In this document: positions 8,607-16,053 of the stretch, in pieces
Position numbering within the stretch: position 1 is the stretch's first letter
Layout: every line of letters begins with the position of its first letter
Source: JANQQJ01 sp046290575
Lineage (GTDB): Bacteria; Pseudomonadota; Alphaproteobacteria; SMXS01
NCBI GenBank assembly: GCA_046290575.1
Contig: JBKAGX010000002.1
Location: forward strand, 372,001 to 436,000
Reading direction: 5' to 3'
DNA: 64,000 nucleotides
Program-made: the position numbers and the translations under genes
Notes under the pieces: generated by a model
The model's input: only the letters and a program-made list of their open reading frames with translations
What the model was told of the DNA's origin: nothing
Databases searched by the model: none

Positions 8607-8847
8607 TTCAATCTTTCGGTCGGTGGGCCCGGGAAGACGGGTCATGCCAGAGAAAAGATGAGACGTGTAGCAGTTTGATCGACATGCCTGCGAACATCAA
8701 GCCGCAGGCGTTTGCTGCAGCATTGGCGCTATGCGGTAAAGGCTTACTCTTGGTCGGTATGTTGGGAAGGAAGCGGCGGGTTTATCGGCCGGACAGTTTC
8801 GCCGACGCGCCTTCCTTTCCTCACAATGGACGCGTATGGAAGGGCCT

Positions 8848-9513
8848 ATGAGTAGCCTGAAAAATGGTTTTGGCACCCCTGCACTCATGCCGGTCGCGGG
8901 CCGCTTTGTGTGTGTCGAGCCGCTCGATCTGGAGCGTGATGCCGACGGTCTGTTCGCGTCCATCGGCGGGGCGGCGAATGCCGACCTGTGGCGCTATGTG
9001 CCGCTGGGGCCCTTTGATAGGGTGGAATCGATGGTTGCCGCGTTCCGGGCCGGGCAGGCGCAAGGGGGCTGGCAAACAAACATCATCCGTGACGGTTCGA
9101 CAGGCCATGCCCTTGGCACCGCAAGCTATATGCGGATCAGGCCGGAGGCCGGCTCAGCCGAGATTGGCTGCGTGATCTACGGACCGGCGCTCAAACGCAC
9201 ACCTGCGGCGACGGAGGCGATGTACATACTTGCGCGTCATATCTTCGACGAACTGGGTTATCGCCGCTATGAGTGGAAGTGCAATAACCGCAACGAGGCC
9301 TCCAAGCGCGCCGCTGAACGACTGGGCTTCCAGTTTGAAGGCGTGTTCCGCCAGGACATGATTGTCAAAGGTGAAAACCGGGATACCGCCTGGTATTCGA
9401 TCATCGATAGCGAATGGCCCGCCGTGAAAGCCGCGTTTGAGGCGTGGCTTGCACCAGAGAATTTTGACGCGGCCGGGCAGCAGATCAAATCACTTGGATC
9501 GCTGCGGGTTTAG
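8848..9513 (+). CDS. GNAT family N-acetyltransferase (RimJ/RimL type)
   Basis: About 221 residues. The N-terminal GRFVCVEPLDLERDADGL matches the opening of RimJ/RimL-like acetyltransferases (Acetyltransf_3). TASYMRIRPEAGSAEIG gives the central strands, and NRNEASKRAAERLGFQFEGV is the conserved acetyl-CoA-binding loop and helix. It would move an acetyl group from acetyl-CoA to an amine on a protein N-terminus or small molecule; the acceptor is not predictable. An ATG at 8836 is also in frame, but ggaaggg lies just before 8848, which I prefer. Its stop overlaps that of the convergent MmcQ/YjbR gene. Confidence 0.85.
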   Translation: MSSLKNGFGTPALMPVAGRFVCVEPLDLERDADGLFASIGGAANADLWRYVPLGPFDRVESMVAAFRAGQAQGGWQTNIIRDGSTGHALGTASYMRIRPEAGSAEIGCVIYGPALKRTPAATEAMYILARHIFDELGYRRYEWKCNNRNEASKRAAERLGFQFEGVFRQDMIVKGENRDTAWYSIIDSEWPAVKAAFEAWLAPENFDAAGQQIKSLGSLRV

Positions 9514-9869
9514 TCCTGGTTCAGGCCTAACTCTCGCTGTTTCTTTTTGGTCAGGCCGTGTGAGACGATTTCGTGTGAGTCGCTCAGATAGGCTTTCAAC
9601 TCTTCGTCGGAGAGGCCGCCGAAATACTGAATCCACTTCATGCCCCGCGTTGCGAAATAGGGGGCGGGGCGCAGGCCAGGGCCGTCACGCAGTATCTCAT
9701 AGGCGAGATCAGAGACCTTGAAGGTCACACGAATACCGTCGCCATCGTCCCAGCCGCCGATGGCAAAGACCTTGCCGCCGACCTTCCAGACATGCGCGCC
9801 GCCCCATTGCACCACATGCGTGGTGGCCGGAAGCGAGGCGCAGAAGGCGTTAAAATCTTCGTAGGTCAA
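9510..9869 (-). CDS. MmcQ/YjbR family protein
   Basis: A 119-residue protein of the MmcQ/YjbR (CyaY-like fold) family, identified by the N-terminal MTYEDFNAFCASLPATT, VWKVGGKVFAIGG, TFKVSDLAYEILRD and the C-terminal GMKWIQYFGGLSDEELKAYL, all typical of this short family. Members are often labelled DNA-binding on structural grounds, but their biological role is not settled. Full length and intact. It lies 12 bases downstream of the disrupted nucleotide-sugar dehydrogenase on the same strand, which may be coincidental. Confidence 0.85.
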   Translation of the reverse strand: MTYEDFNAFCASLPATTHVVQWGGAHVWKVGGKVFAIGGWDDGDGIRVTFKVSDLAYEILRDGPGLRPAPYFATRGMKWIQYFGGLSDEELKAYLSDSHEIVSHGLTKKKQRELGLNQD

Positions 9870-9881
9870 AGGCAGCGAGCC

Positions 9882-11202
9882 CTACAGCCGGGCGTCGACC
9901 GCGTCTTTGGGAAGCACGGATTTGACGTCATAAAGCACGCTGCCGGGCTTGCCCAGCGCGCGGATGCCATCGGCCCCCATCTCTTTGAACGTGTCATGGG
10001 CAACGGCCAGGATCGTGCCGTCATATTTGCCGGTTTCCAGCGCCTGAATGGGCCGCAACCCGTATTCGCGTTCGCACTCATCCGGATCGACCCAGGGGTC
10101 ATAGACGTCGCAGGCGATGTCGAACTGGCCCAGATGCTCGACGATATCCGCCACGCGAGAGTTGCGCGCATCCGGGCAGTTTTCCTTGAAGGCAAAGCCC
10201 AGCACCAGAATCCGCAGATCGTTGGACAGCAGCCCGTGCTGGCCCAACAGGCGGACGAACTGGTTGACGATGTATTTGCCCATGCGGTCGTTGATCCGCC
10301 GGCCGGCGAGGATGACTTCCGGGTGGTGGCCGATTTCTTCCGCCTTGTGGGTCAGGTAATAGGGATCGACCCCAATGCAGTGCCCGCCGACCAAGCCGGG
10401 GCGGAACGGCAGGAAGTTCCACTTGGTGCCCGCGGCTTCGAGACACGAGCGTATCGATATCGAGCAGGTTGCAGATCATCGCCAGCTCGTTGACCAGCGC
10501 GATGTTCAGGTCGCGCTGGGTGTTCTCGATCACCTTTGCGGCTTCGGCCACCTTGATCGAAGGCGCCTTGTGCGTACCCGCGGTGATGATCCGTCCATAA
10601 AGCGCATCGACGAAGTCGGCGGTTTCCGGCGTTGAGCCCGATGTGATTTTCTTGATATCCGGCAGTCTCTGGTCGTTCTGGCCCGGATTGATCCGCTCCG
10701 GGCTATAGCCGACGAAAAAGTCCTGATTGAAGGTCAGTCCCGATTCTTCTGCCAGCAGCGGGACACAAAACTCTTCCGTGGCACCGGGATAGACCGTCGA
10801 TTCAAAAATCACCACATTGCCGGGACCGAGTACTTTGCCGATGGACCGGGTCGCCCGTTCCAGTGGTTTGAGATCCGGCTGGTTGTGGCTTTCCACCGGC
10901 GTTGGCACCGTGACGATGTAGACGTTTGCTTCAGTAAGGTCGGCCCAGTCTGTTGTAACCGTCAGATGTTCAGCGGCGGCTTCCAACTCGTCGCTGTCGG
11001 TTTCGCGGGTAACGTCGCGGCCGGCTTTGAGCTGGGCAACGCGCCGTTCATTGTTGTCGATCCCGATGGTGTCCAGCTGCTGCGCGAATTCTACCGCGAC
11101 CGGCAGGCCGACATATCCCAGACCGACCACACCGATCCGCGCGTCTTCCAGTTTAAGCGGGAAGGGGGACGGGGTCGGCGACGGTGCAATCTGGCTGGGC
11201 AT
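9882..11202 (-). pseudogene. Nucleotide-sugar 6-dehydrogenase (UDP-HexNAc dehydrogenase type), frameshifted
   Basis: Read from 11202, the N-terminal part (RIGVVGLGYVGLPVAVEFA, the NAD Rossmann motif, then FESTVYPGATEEFC) follows the WbpA/TviB family of UDP-N-acetylhexosamine dehydrogenases up to CNLLDIDTL. The frame then turns to nonsense. The remainder, including the catalytic-Cys motif GGHCIGVDPYYLTHKA and the UDP-binding C-terminal domain, continues in another frame (ORF from 10394 to 9882). Family spacing suggests loss of two bases near 10443-10447. Everything else is full length with no other lesion, so this is either a recent mutation or a sequence error. The enzyme makes UDP-uronic acids for surface polysaccharides, fitting the glycosyltransferase just upstream. 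Confidence 0.85.
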
Positions 11203-11223
11203 GGGCGGGCTCTATTGCTGCTT

Positions 11224-11973
11224 CTACTGCTGTTGTTGCGTCGGCCAGTAACCGGACAGGATGCGCTCACCGCGCTTGCCTTCGTCAACCTCGTCCAGCA
11301 CCCGTTTGCCGATGCCTGAGATGTTGGCGTCGTGCATGCGGTATTCAAACAGCGGCTCGGGCAGATAATGGCCGTGCCAGCCCTTGCCGACGATGCGTGT
11401 CCATTTGTGGTGCTTGGTACCGCGGCGGATGCTCTCGTCATAGGGCGCGGAGTCCGTGACGATAGAGGCCAGGCACACCGCAGGTTCGGGGATGAAGCTG
11501 TAGATCTCCAGCAGCTCCGGTTTGAACGCGGTGGAGCGTCCGCGGTCGAGAAAATCGCCCTCTGCGGAGATCAGATTGCAGTCCGTGTAGACGAAGCCGA
11601 TGTGCTGATTGGCCGCATGCGCGGATTTCAACTCGGCGATGCAGCGGCTGGCATAGTCTGGGACCAGCCGGTCGTCTGAATCGAGAATGATCAGATATTC
11701 GCCCTCGATCATCTCCAGGCCGCGGTTCATAGCGCCCAGCTTGCCGACATTGGTGTCGAGCGGCACGATTTCCACGCGCTCGAGATGCCCCATGTCTGCG
11801 GCTGACGCCTTCATCGCTTTGACGGAGTCATCGGTGCTGGCGTCATCGACCACGATCAACTCGATGGGGGCGTAATCCTGCGCGGCGACGCTCGCCATCG
11901 TCTCGGCGATATAGGCACCATAGTTGTAGTTGGGGATGATGACCGACAGCAGTCCGGGTTTTTGGGATGACAT
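11224..11973 (-). CDS. Family 2 glycosyltransferase
   Basis: A 249-residue GT2 enzyme. LLSVIIPNYNYGAYI opens the GT-A fold, IELIVVDDASTDDS holds the nucleotide-binding Asp, and LIILDSDDRL contains the metal-binding DxD-type motif near residue 100. There are no membrane segments, so it is a cytosolic or peripheral transferase using a nucleotide sugar. The gene ends with a CAG-rich stretch (several Gln codons), giving a C-terminal poly-Gln tail. It sits 21 bases upstream of the nucleotide-sugar dehydrogenase on the same strand and 13 bases after a sulfotransferase-like gene, suggesting a small glycan-modification operon. Confidence 0.9.
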   Translation of the reverse strand: MSSQKPGLLSVIIPNYNYGAYIAETMASVAAQDYAPIELIVVDDASTDDSVKAMKASAADMGHLERVEIVPLDTNVGKLGAMNRGLEMIEGEYLIILDSDDRLVPDYASRCIAELKSAHAANQHIGFVYTDCNLISAEGDFLDRGRSTAFKPELLEIYSFIPEPAVCLASIVTDSAPYDESIRRGTKHHKWTRIVGKGWHGHYLPEPLFEYRMHDANISGIGKRVLDEVDEGKRGERILSGYWPTQQQQ

Positions 11974-11986
11974 CGCTCGCCCTTAA

Positions 11987-13111
11987 TTACTGCGCTGTAA
12001 AAAGATTGTTGGGCGCCCGGTCCAGTTGCTCAAGCAACGCGCCGCATTCTTCGGCGATCATCTGCTTGTCTGCATCCGGCATGGCGTCCTGCTTTTCCGC
12101 ACTGTCTGCACGGAACTGGGTTTTATCTGAATCGTCCTTTGAGTGGTACCGGAATTGTTCCCGCATGGTTTCCAGCTCATCAGCGTCTGGCGTGAATCTC
12201 AAACCCTCGCCAATGATCTGATCGAATGATTCGGCATTTATGTTCAGATAGTTGATCAGTTTCAGCCCATCCTGTTCAGCGGCCAGCGCCACCCGGAAAT
12301 ATTCCGCATAGCATTTCGCCAGATATGCCGTATCGGTCATGTCCTGTGTCGCCAGATGGTCGCCTCCGGTCAGGAACCCAGCCTGAACCCGGCCCTTGGC
12401 CCACAGCGCGGCCGTGGTTTCTTTCAGGACAGAGGCGATCACCTCGACCGGGTCCCGGTAGAGAAAAACGCTCGGCAGGTCAGGAAAGGCCGCGCGGGCG
12501 AAATCCATATAGAGGCTGTTCCAGCTGATGAATTTGACGAAGGATCGTGTCTGCCCGTCCGCGCGGCGCCGTGCCATCGCCAGCACCAGATTGCGGAACA
12601 TGTGAAGGTTTTCCGGTGATGGATCTGCCGGTTTTGAAAAATCGTCTGTAATTGTCGCCCAGAAGCCCCGCTGCAGCGGGCCGCCCTGATTGATCACCAC
12701 ATTGGCGTCCGACCGGGCCAGCGCCTTGGCCAGTAGCGTGGAGCCGCAGCGTGAGATATGGAAGATAAAACCGGCGGGCGGCGCGGCATCGTTCAGCACC
12801 GTATCGTCCGCCAGAATGTCGAAATCGGTCGTAAACGCGCCGGCAATCGCGTCATCCTGTGCCAACGTTTGGATGGTGTACATATATTGCCATTCGCGGA
12901 ACGGATGCGCGCCCAGATCGGCCCACAGCACCCTACCGCCGTCTGCCGGGTCGATCGCGACGGGCACGATACCAGGGTAACGGCGGATATGCTCCAGCGC
13001 TTCGAAATGGCCCAGATGGGTTTGGGTAATCGCCGGAATCAGGTCCTGGACGACTTCATGGTCCGGCAGGGCATAGAGCGCTTGCAAGGCGCGGGCTCCC
13101 ATGGTTTTCAA
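11987..13111 (-). CDS. Sulfotransferase-like P-loop protein
   Basis: About 374 residues. The segment FIFHISRCGSTLLAKALA (near residue 140) matches the 5'-phosphosulfate loop of PAPS-dependent sulfotransferases. LPSVFLYRDPVEVIAS near 240 matches the 3'-phosphate-binding region. The first 130 residues are an extra domain with no family I recognise. The called start is a TTG at 13111; an ATG three codons later is equally possible, and neither has a good ribosome site. It is the promoter-proximal gene of the glycosyltransferase / nucleotide-sugar dehydrogenase run, so sulfation of a glycan or lipid is a reasonable guess. It is divergent from the gene at 13201. Confidence 0.72.
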   Translation of the reverse strand: MKTMGARALQALYALPDHEVVQDLIPAITQTHLGHFEALEHIRRYPGIVPVAIDPADGGRVLWADLGAHPFREWQYMYTIQTLAQDDAIAGAFTTDFDILADDTVLNDAAPPAGFIFHISRCGSTLLAKALARSDANVVINQGGPLQRGFWATITDDFSKPADPSPENLHMFRNLVLAMARRRADGQTRSFVKFISWNSLYMDFARAAFPDLPSVFLYRDPVEVIASVLKETTAALWAKGRVQAGFLTGGDHLATQDMTDTAYLAKCYAEYFRVALAAEQDGLKLINYLNINAESFDQIIGEGLRFTPDADELETMREQFRYHSKDDSDKTQFRADSAEKQDAMPDADKQMIAEECGALLEQLDRAPNNLFTAQ

Positions 13112-13200
13112 CGCCCGGCGTGTATAGGCCCGGGTGCGCCAGGGGTCAATTGTACGCGTCGTCCATGCTGGTTAGACTGCCAGGATATCGGGAGGGATTT

Positions 13201-13698
13201 ATGGACGAGAAGTTCACCTATGACGATGTCAGCGGCTATACGCTTGATGAGGCGGATGAACGCAAGCTGATCAAGGCGCAGAACGAATGTACCTTTATGT
13301 GGTCGACGAAAGACGGGTGGCCGGTGGGCGTGATCATGTCCTACATCTTCAAGGACGGATGCTTCTGGCTCAGCGTGTCGTCGCTGCGGGTGCGGGTGAA
13401 GGCGGTAGCGCGCGAGCCGCGCGTGTCGATTTCCATCACCAGCAAGGGCTCTGGCATCGAAACGCCGTGGAGCCTCACCTATAAGGGCACCTGCGAGGTG
13501 CTGCAGGACCGCGAAACCATCGACTGGTTCCTGCCGGCGCTGGCCAAACGCCTGCGCGGTGACGACCCGGTCGCGTGTGAGGAATTCGTCCGGCTTAACA
13601 ATACGCCCAACCGCCGGGTGCTGAAGGTGACACCGGTCAAGCGCATCGGATTTGACGGTGGCAAGATGGGCGCGGCAACAGCCGCCGCGCGAGGCTAG
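13201..13698 (+). CDS. Pyridoxamine 5'-phosphate oxidase-like flavin/F420-type protein
   Basis: A 165-residue split-barrel protein of the PNPOx-like family. After an N-terminal helix come AQNECTFMWSTKDGWPVGVI, the FWLSVSSLRVRVKAVAREPR strand-helix unit and the VSISIT strand typical of FMN- or F420-binding split barrels. The ATG at 13201 follows gggagg at good spacing; in-frame upstream codons are non-coding. Its last 26 codons (13621-13698) occur again, 91% identical, at 14124-14201, after the DUF559 element that begins three bases downstream of this stop. Reaction unknown; members oxidise or reduce small molecules or detoxify. Confidence 0.82.
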   Translation: MDEKFTYDDVSGYTLDEADERKLIKAQNECTFMWSTKDGWPVGVIMSYIFKDGCFWLSVSSLRVRVKAVAREPRVSISITSKGSGIETPWSLTYKGTCEVLQDRETIDWFLPALAKRLRGDDPVACEEFVRLNNTPNRRVLKVTPVKRIGFDGGKMGAATAAARG

Positions 13699-13700
13699 AT

Positions 13701-13735
13701 TCCCTCTCCCTCTGGGAGAGGGTTAGGGTGAGGGG
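13701..13735 (+). repeat. Left inverted palindrome of the DUF559 element (family A repeat)
   Basis: Contains a perfect 9-bp hairpin ccctctccc-tct-gggagaggg (13702-13722) followed by ttagggtgagggg. Its reverse complement matches the right-end repeat at 14079-14112 at 31 of 34 positions. The same hairpin core with gggtgagggg outer ends recurs at 47755-47860 and 58701-58826. Confidence 0.85.
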
Positions 13736-13746
13736 CGGTGGTTTTC

Positions 13747-14127
13747 ATGGGGCGAAGTCTCAAACCGGTCGCGCGACGTTTGCGGCGGGACAGCACGGAG
13801 GCTGAAAAGAAACTTTGGTCCGTCTTAAGAAATCGTCAGATTGAGGGCATGAAGTTTCGTCGTCAGGTGCCTTGTTGCGGGTACGTTGTCGACTTCATCT
13901 GCCGGGAGGAGAAACTGATTATCGAAGTCGATGGTGGGCAGCATTCCGAGGATTTGGATGCCTTGCGGACGCGGCGTTTGGAACAGGCCGGATACAGAGT
14001 GATCAGGTTCTGGAATAATGAGGTGCTCCAGAACATTGAGGGTGTCATCACCGGCATTGCGTCAGCAGTCAACGCAGTCCCTCACCCCGACCCTCTCCCA
14101 AAGGGAGAGGGAGATGAGCGCTGCTGA
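13747..14127 (+). CDS. DUF559 (Vsr-like endonuclease fold) protein
   Basis: About 126 residues. RDSTEAEKKLWSVLRNRQ, then MKFRRQVPCCGYVVDFIC and KLIIEVDGGQH, is the DUF559 signature. The family is related to very-short-patch-repair endonucleases with a PD-(D/E)xK-type site: Asp in VVDF, and Glu and Asp in IEVDG. The start is probably the ATG at 13747; an in-frame GTG at 13738 is possible. The last 16 or so codons (VPHPDPLPKGEGDE...) are translated from the right-end palindrome, so part of the repeat is coding. The enzyme is unproven as a nuclease; its lasting association with flanking palindromes suggests it acts on them (inference). Confidence 0.85.
   Translation: MGRSLKPVARRLRRDSTEAEKKLWSVLRNRQIEGMKFRRQVPCCGYVVDFICREEKLIIEVDGGQHSEDLDALRTRRLEQAGYRVIRFWNNEVLQNIEGVITGIASAVNAVPHPDPLPKGEGDERC
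14079..14112 (-). repeat. Right inverted palindrome of the DUF559 element (family A repeat)
   Basis: ccctcaccccga followed by the 9-bp hairpin ccctctccc-aaa-gggagaggg (14091-14111). In reverse complement it differs from the left repeat at three positions. It forms the coding 3' end of the DUF559 gene. Confidence 0.85.
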
Positions 14128-14201
14128 AGGTGACGCCCGTCAAGCGCATCGGATTTGACGGCGGTAAGACGGGCGCGGCAACAGCCGCCGCTCGAGGGTA
14201 G
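14122..14201 (+). pseudogene. Orphan diverged copy of the 3' end of the PNPOx-like gene
   Basis: An 80-base stretch repeating 13619-13698, including the in-frame stop codon. Over the 78 bases from 14124 there are seven substitutions, six of them synonymous in the original frame and one Met-to-Thr. That pattern means the copy diverged while still part of a working gene, so it is not a fresh target-site duplication. It may be the tail of a lost tandem paralogue or a piece of a related allele brought in with the DUF559 element. Confidence 0.8.
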
Positions 14202-14210
14202 TCAACACCG

Positions 14211-14277
14211 TCATTCCCGCGAAGGCGGGAATCCAGGCAAACATTTGTGCTGCTCAGACGTTGATCTGGATTCCCTA
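14211..14277. repeat. Family C palindromic repeat (degenerate right arm)
   Basis: Left arm tcattcccgcgaaggcggga then atccag, a 30-base spacer, and ctggattccc on the right. It recurs in varied form at 25041, 61092 and 62063. Such palindromes are common intergenic elements in GC-rich proteobacteria. Confidence 0.75.
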
Positions 14278-14280
14278 GAA

Positions 14281-14396
14281 GCCCGTTCGCCCTGAGCGTG
14301 AGCGAAGCGAGTAGTCGAAGGGTCTTATCGAACGGGCGGTTCTTGATATCGCAGCCGTTCGCAAGGAGCCTTCGACAGGCTCAGGCCGAACGGCTG
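14281..14396. repeat. Family B palindromic repeat
   Basis: Opens with cccgttcgccctgagcgtg and closes with ccttcgacaggctcaggcc then gaacggc; an internal gaacgggcggttc core divides it. Related copies are at 26361-26437 and 59553-59636. Together with the family C repeat it fills the 206-base gap before the acyl-CoA synthetase stop. Confidence 0.75.
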
Positions 14397-14407
14397 CTTA
14401 TTATTGC

Positions 14408-16051
14408 CTACTCCGCGGCGCCCTTTTCTGCCGCCAGTTCGGCTTCCAGCTGATCGCGCAGGGCGAACTTCTTGATCTTGGTGGTCGACATCGGCCATTC
14501 GGTCACAAAGCGGATGTGCCGCGGAATCTTGAAGCTGGAAACCTTGCCTTTGAAGTGCGCGATCAGGTCGGCCTCTGTGGCGGTCTGGCCGGGTTGCAAC
14601 TCCACGAACGCGGCGGGAATTTCCACCAGACGCGGATCGGGAATGCCGACCACCTGCGCCAGCTTCACCGCCGGGTGGTCCTGCAGCAGGCCCTCGATCT
14701 CGGCTGCCGCGACATTCTCGCCGCCCACTTTGAGCATGTCCTTGAACCGTCCATGGAACATGATGGTGCCGTTTTCATCGAGCGAGCCTATATCGCCGGT
14801 GTGCAGCCAGCCATCCTTGAGGGTCTCGGCGGTTTTCTCCGGGTCCTTGTAATAGCCCATCATGATGTTGGGGCCGCGCGCGCAGATTTCGCCGCGTTCG
14901 CCGGTGGGCACTTCTTCGCCGGTATCCGGGTCGCAGATTTTCACTTCCTGGCCCGGCAGGGGCGAGCCCAGCCGCGTGATACGCTGCTCTTCGGGTGCAT
15001 CCAGCGGTGTCGAGCAGATCGACCCGGAGGCCTCGCTGAGGCCGAACGTGCCGACCTGAATCGCCTGCGGCATCGCCTGTTTCAGCTTTTCGGCGAATTC
15101 CGGCGGCTGGACGGCCAGATTGCTGTTCATTACCCGCACATGGCTCAGATCGGTGTCATCGAAGCTCGGATGGTTGATCATGTCGGAAATGATCGTCACG
15201 AAGCAGGGGTAGGTGACAGTCGACCTAGTGTCTTCCAGCAGCTTGAGCGCGGTGCCTGCCTCGAAATAGCTCATGGTCACATAGGCCGCGCCCAGATCGA
15301 AACAGGCGCAGATCGGGAAGGTAGCGGCGATGTGGAACATCGGCAGCGGCGACCAAAACTTGTCGTCACCGGTCATTTCATAGGCCTTGGCGAGCGCCCG
15401 GCCGTTGGCGATCAGTGAGCCGCCGGAGATCATGCAGCCCTTGGGGTTGGAGGTCGTGCCGGAAGTGTAGAGGATCATCGCCAGATCCCCGCCCTGGACG
15501 TTATTGAACGCCGTCTCGATCACGCTGTCGGGGACTTCGCGCGCCTCGGCCCAGACGGCCGCTTCCAGCAGCATGCCATCGACGTAATCGTCGCCCAGCA
15601 CCATCACATTGCGCAGCTCGGGCGCGGCTTCGACATCCAACGCCCAGGGGTTTTCAGCGCCGTCCAGACCCGGCAGGCCTTCGCACAAGCGCTCGACGAA
15701 ATTCACGCCTTCGGCCACCTGGCCGGTGGTGACGATGGTCACCAGGTCGGCGTTTTCCGTCAGGTACTGGATTTCGTTGGCGCGGTAGCGGGCGTTGATC
15801 GGCACCATCACCGCGCCGGCCATGGCGATGCCGAACATCACCTCGACGAATTCGATGCAGGTCGGCAGCAGAATACCGACATGATCGCCGGGCTCCACAC
15901 CCAGCGCGACGAGCTGCTTGGCCCGGGTCATTGCGGCGGCGTGCAGCTCTTCGTAAGAGCGGTGATGCCCGGGAAAAATGATGGCGTCGCGCTGCGGCCA
16001 GGTTTTCGCGGCATGGTCCAGCAGGCGGCCGAAGGTTTGGATTTCGCTCAT
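14408..16051 (-). CDS. Acyl-CoA synthetase (AMP-forming)
   Basis: A 547-residue ANL-superfamily enzyme that activates a carboxylic acid to its CoA thioester via an acyl-adenylate. The P-loop-like motif ILYTSGTTSNPKGCMIS lies near residue 190. GLSEASGSICSTPL supplies the adenine-binding region, GWLHTGDIGSLDENGTI near 420 the conserved Asp, and STTKIKKFALRDQL at the C-terminus the catalytic Lys. It begins two bases after the stop of the Rieske oxygenase on the same strand, so the two are translationally close and probably one operon: oxygenation and CoA activation of the same or related acid (inference). Acyl chain not predictable. Confidence 0.92.
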   Translation of the reverse strand: MSEIQTFGRLLDHAAKTWPQRDAIIFPGHHRSYEELHAAAMTRAKQLVALGVEPGDHVGILLPTCIEFVEVMFGIAMAGAVMVPINARYRANEIQYLTENADLVTIVTTGQVAEGVNFVERLCEGLPGLDGAENPWALDVEAAPELRNVMVLGDDYVDGMLLEAAVWAEAREVPDSVIETAFNNVQGGDLAMILYTSGTTSNPKGCMISGGSLIANGRALAKAYEMTGDDKFWSPLPMFHIAATFPICACFDLGAAYVTMSYFEAGTALKLLEDTRSTVTYPCFVTIISDMINHPSFDDTDLSHVRVMNSNLAVQPPEFAEKLKQAMPQAIQVGTFGLSEASGSICSTPLDAPEEQRITRLGSPLPGQEVKICDPDTGEEVPTGERGEICARGPNIMMGYYKDPEKTAETLKDGWLHTGDIGSLDENGTIMFHGRFKDMLKVGGENVAAAEIEGLLQDHPAVKLAQVVGIPDPRLVEIPAAFVELQPGQTATEADLIAHFKGKVSSFKIPRHIRFVTEWPMSTTKIKKFALRDQLEAELAAEKGAAE

Positions 16052-16053
16052 GT

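Larger units (their letters stand above)
13701..14112 (+). mobile_element. Putative small mobile unit: DUF559 nuclease gene between inverted palindromes
   Basis: About 412 bases bounded by 34-base imperfect inverted repeats, each a small hairpin, enclosing only a DUF559 endonuclease-like gene. It begins three bases after the stop of the PNPOx-like gene. Just past its right end a 78-80-base diverged copy of that gene's 3' end resumes (14122-14201). This repeat-nuclease-repeat layout with flanking direct copies resembles a self-mobilising or recombination-spread cassette. There is no transposase. Mobility is inference from structure. Confidence 0.55.

Noticed and set aside
13619..14201. Simple 80-base target-site duplication by a transposon
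   Set aside because: The copies are 9% diverged with mostly synonymous changes, which a fresh duplication would not show; there is also no transposase.
14205..14400. CRISPR-like repeats
   Set aside because: Only single copies of different palindromes are present, with no regular repeat-spacer spacing and no cas genes.
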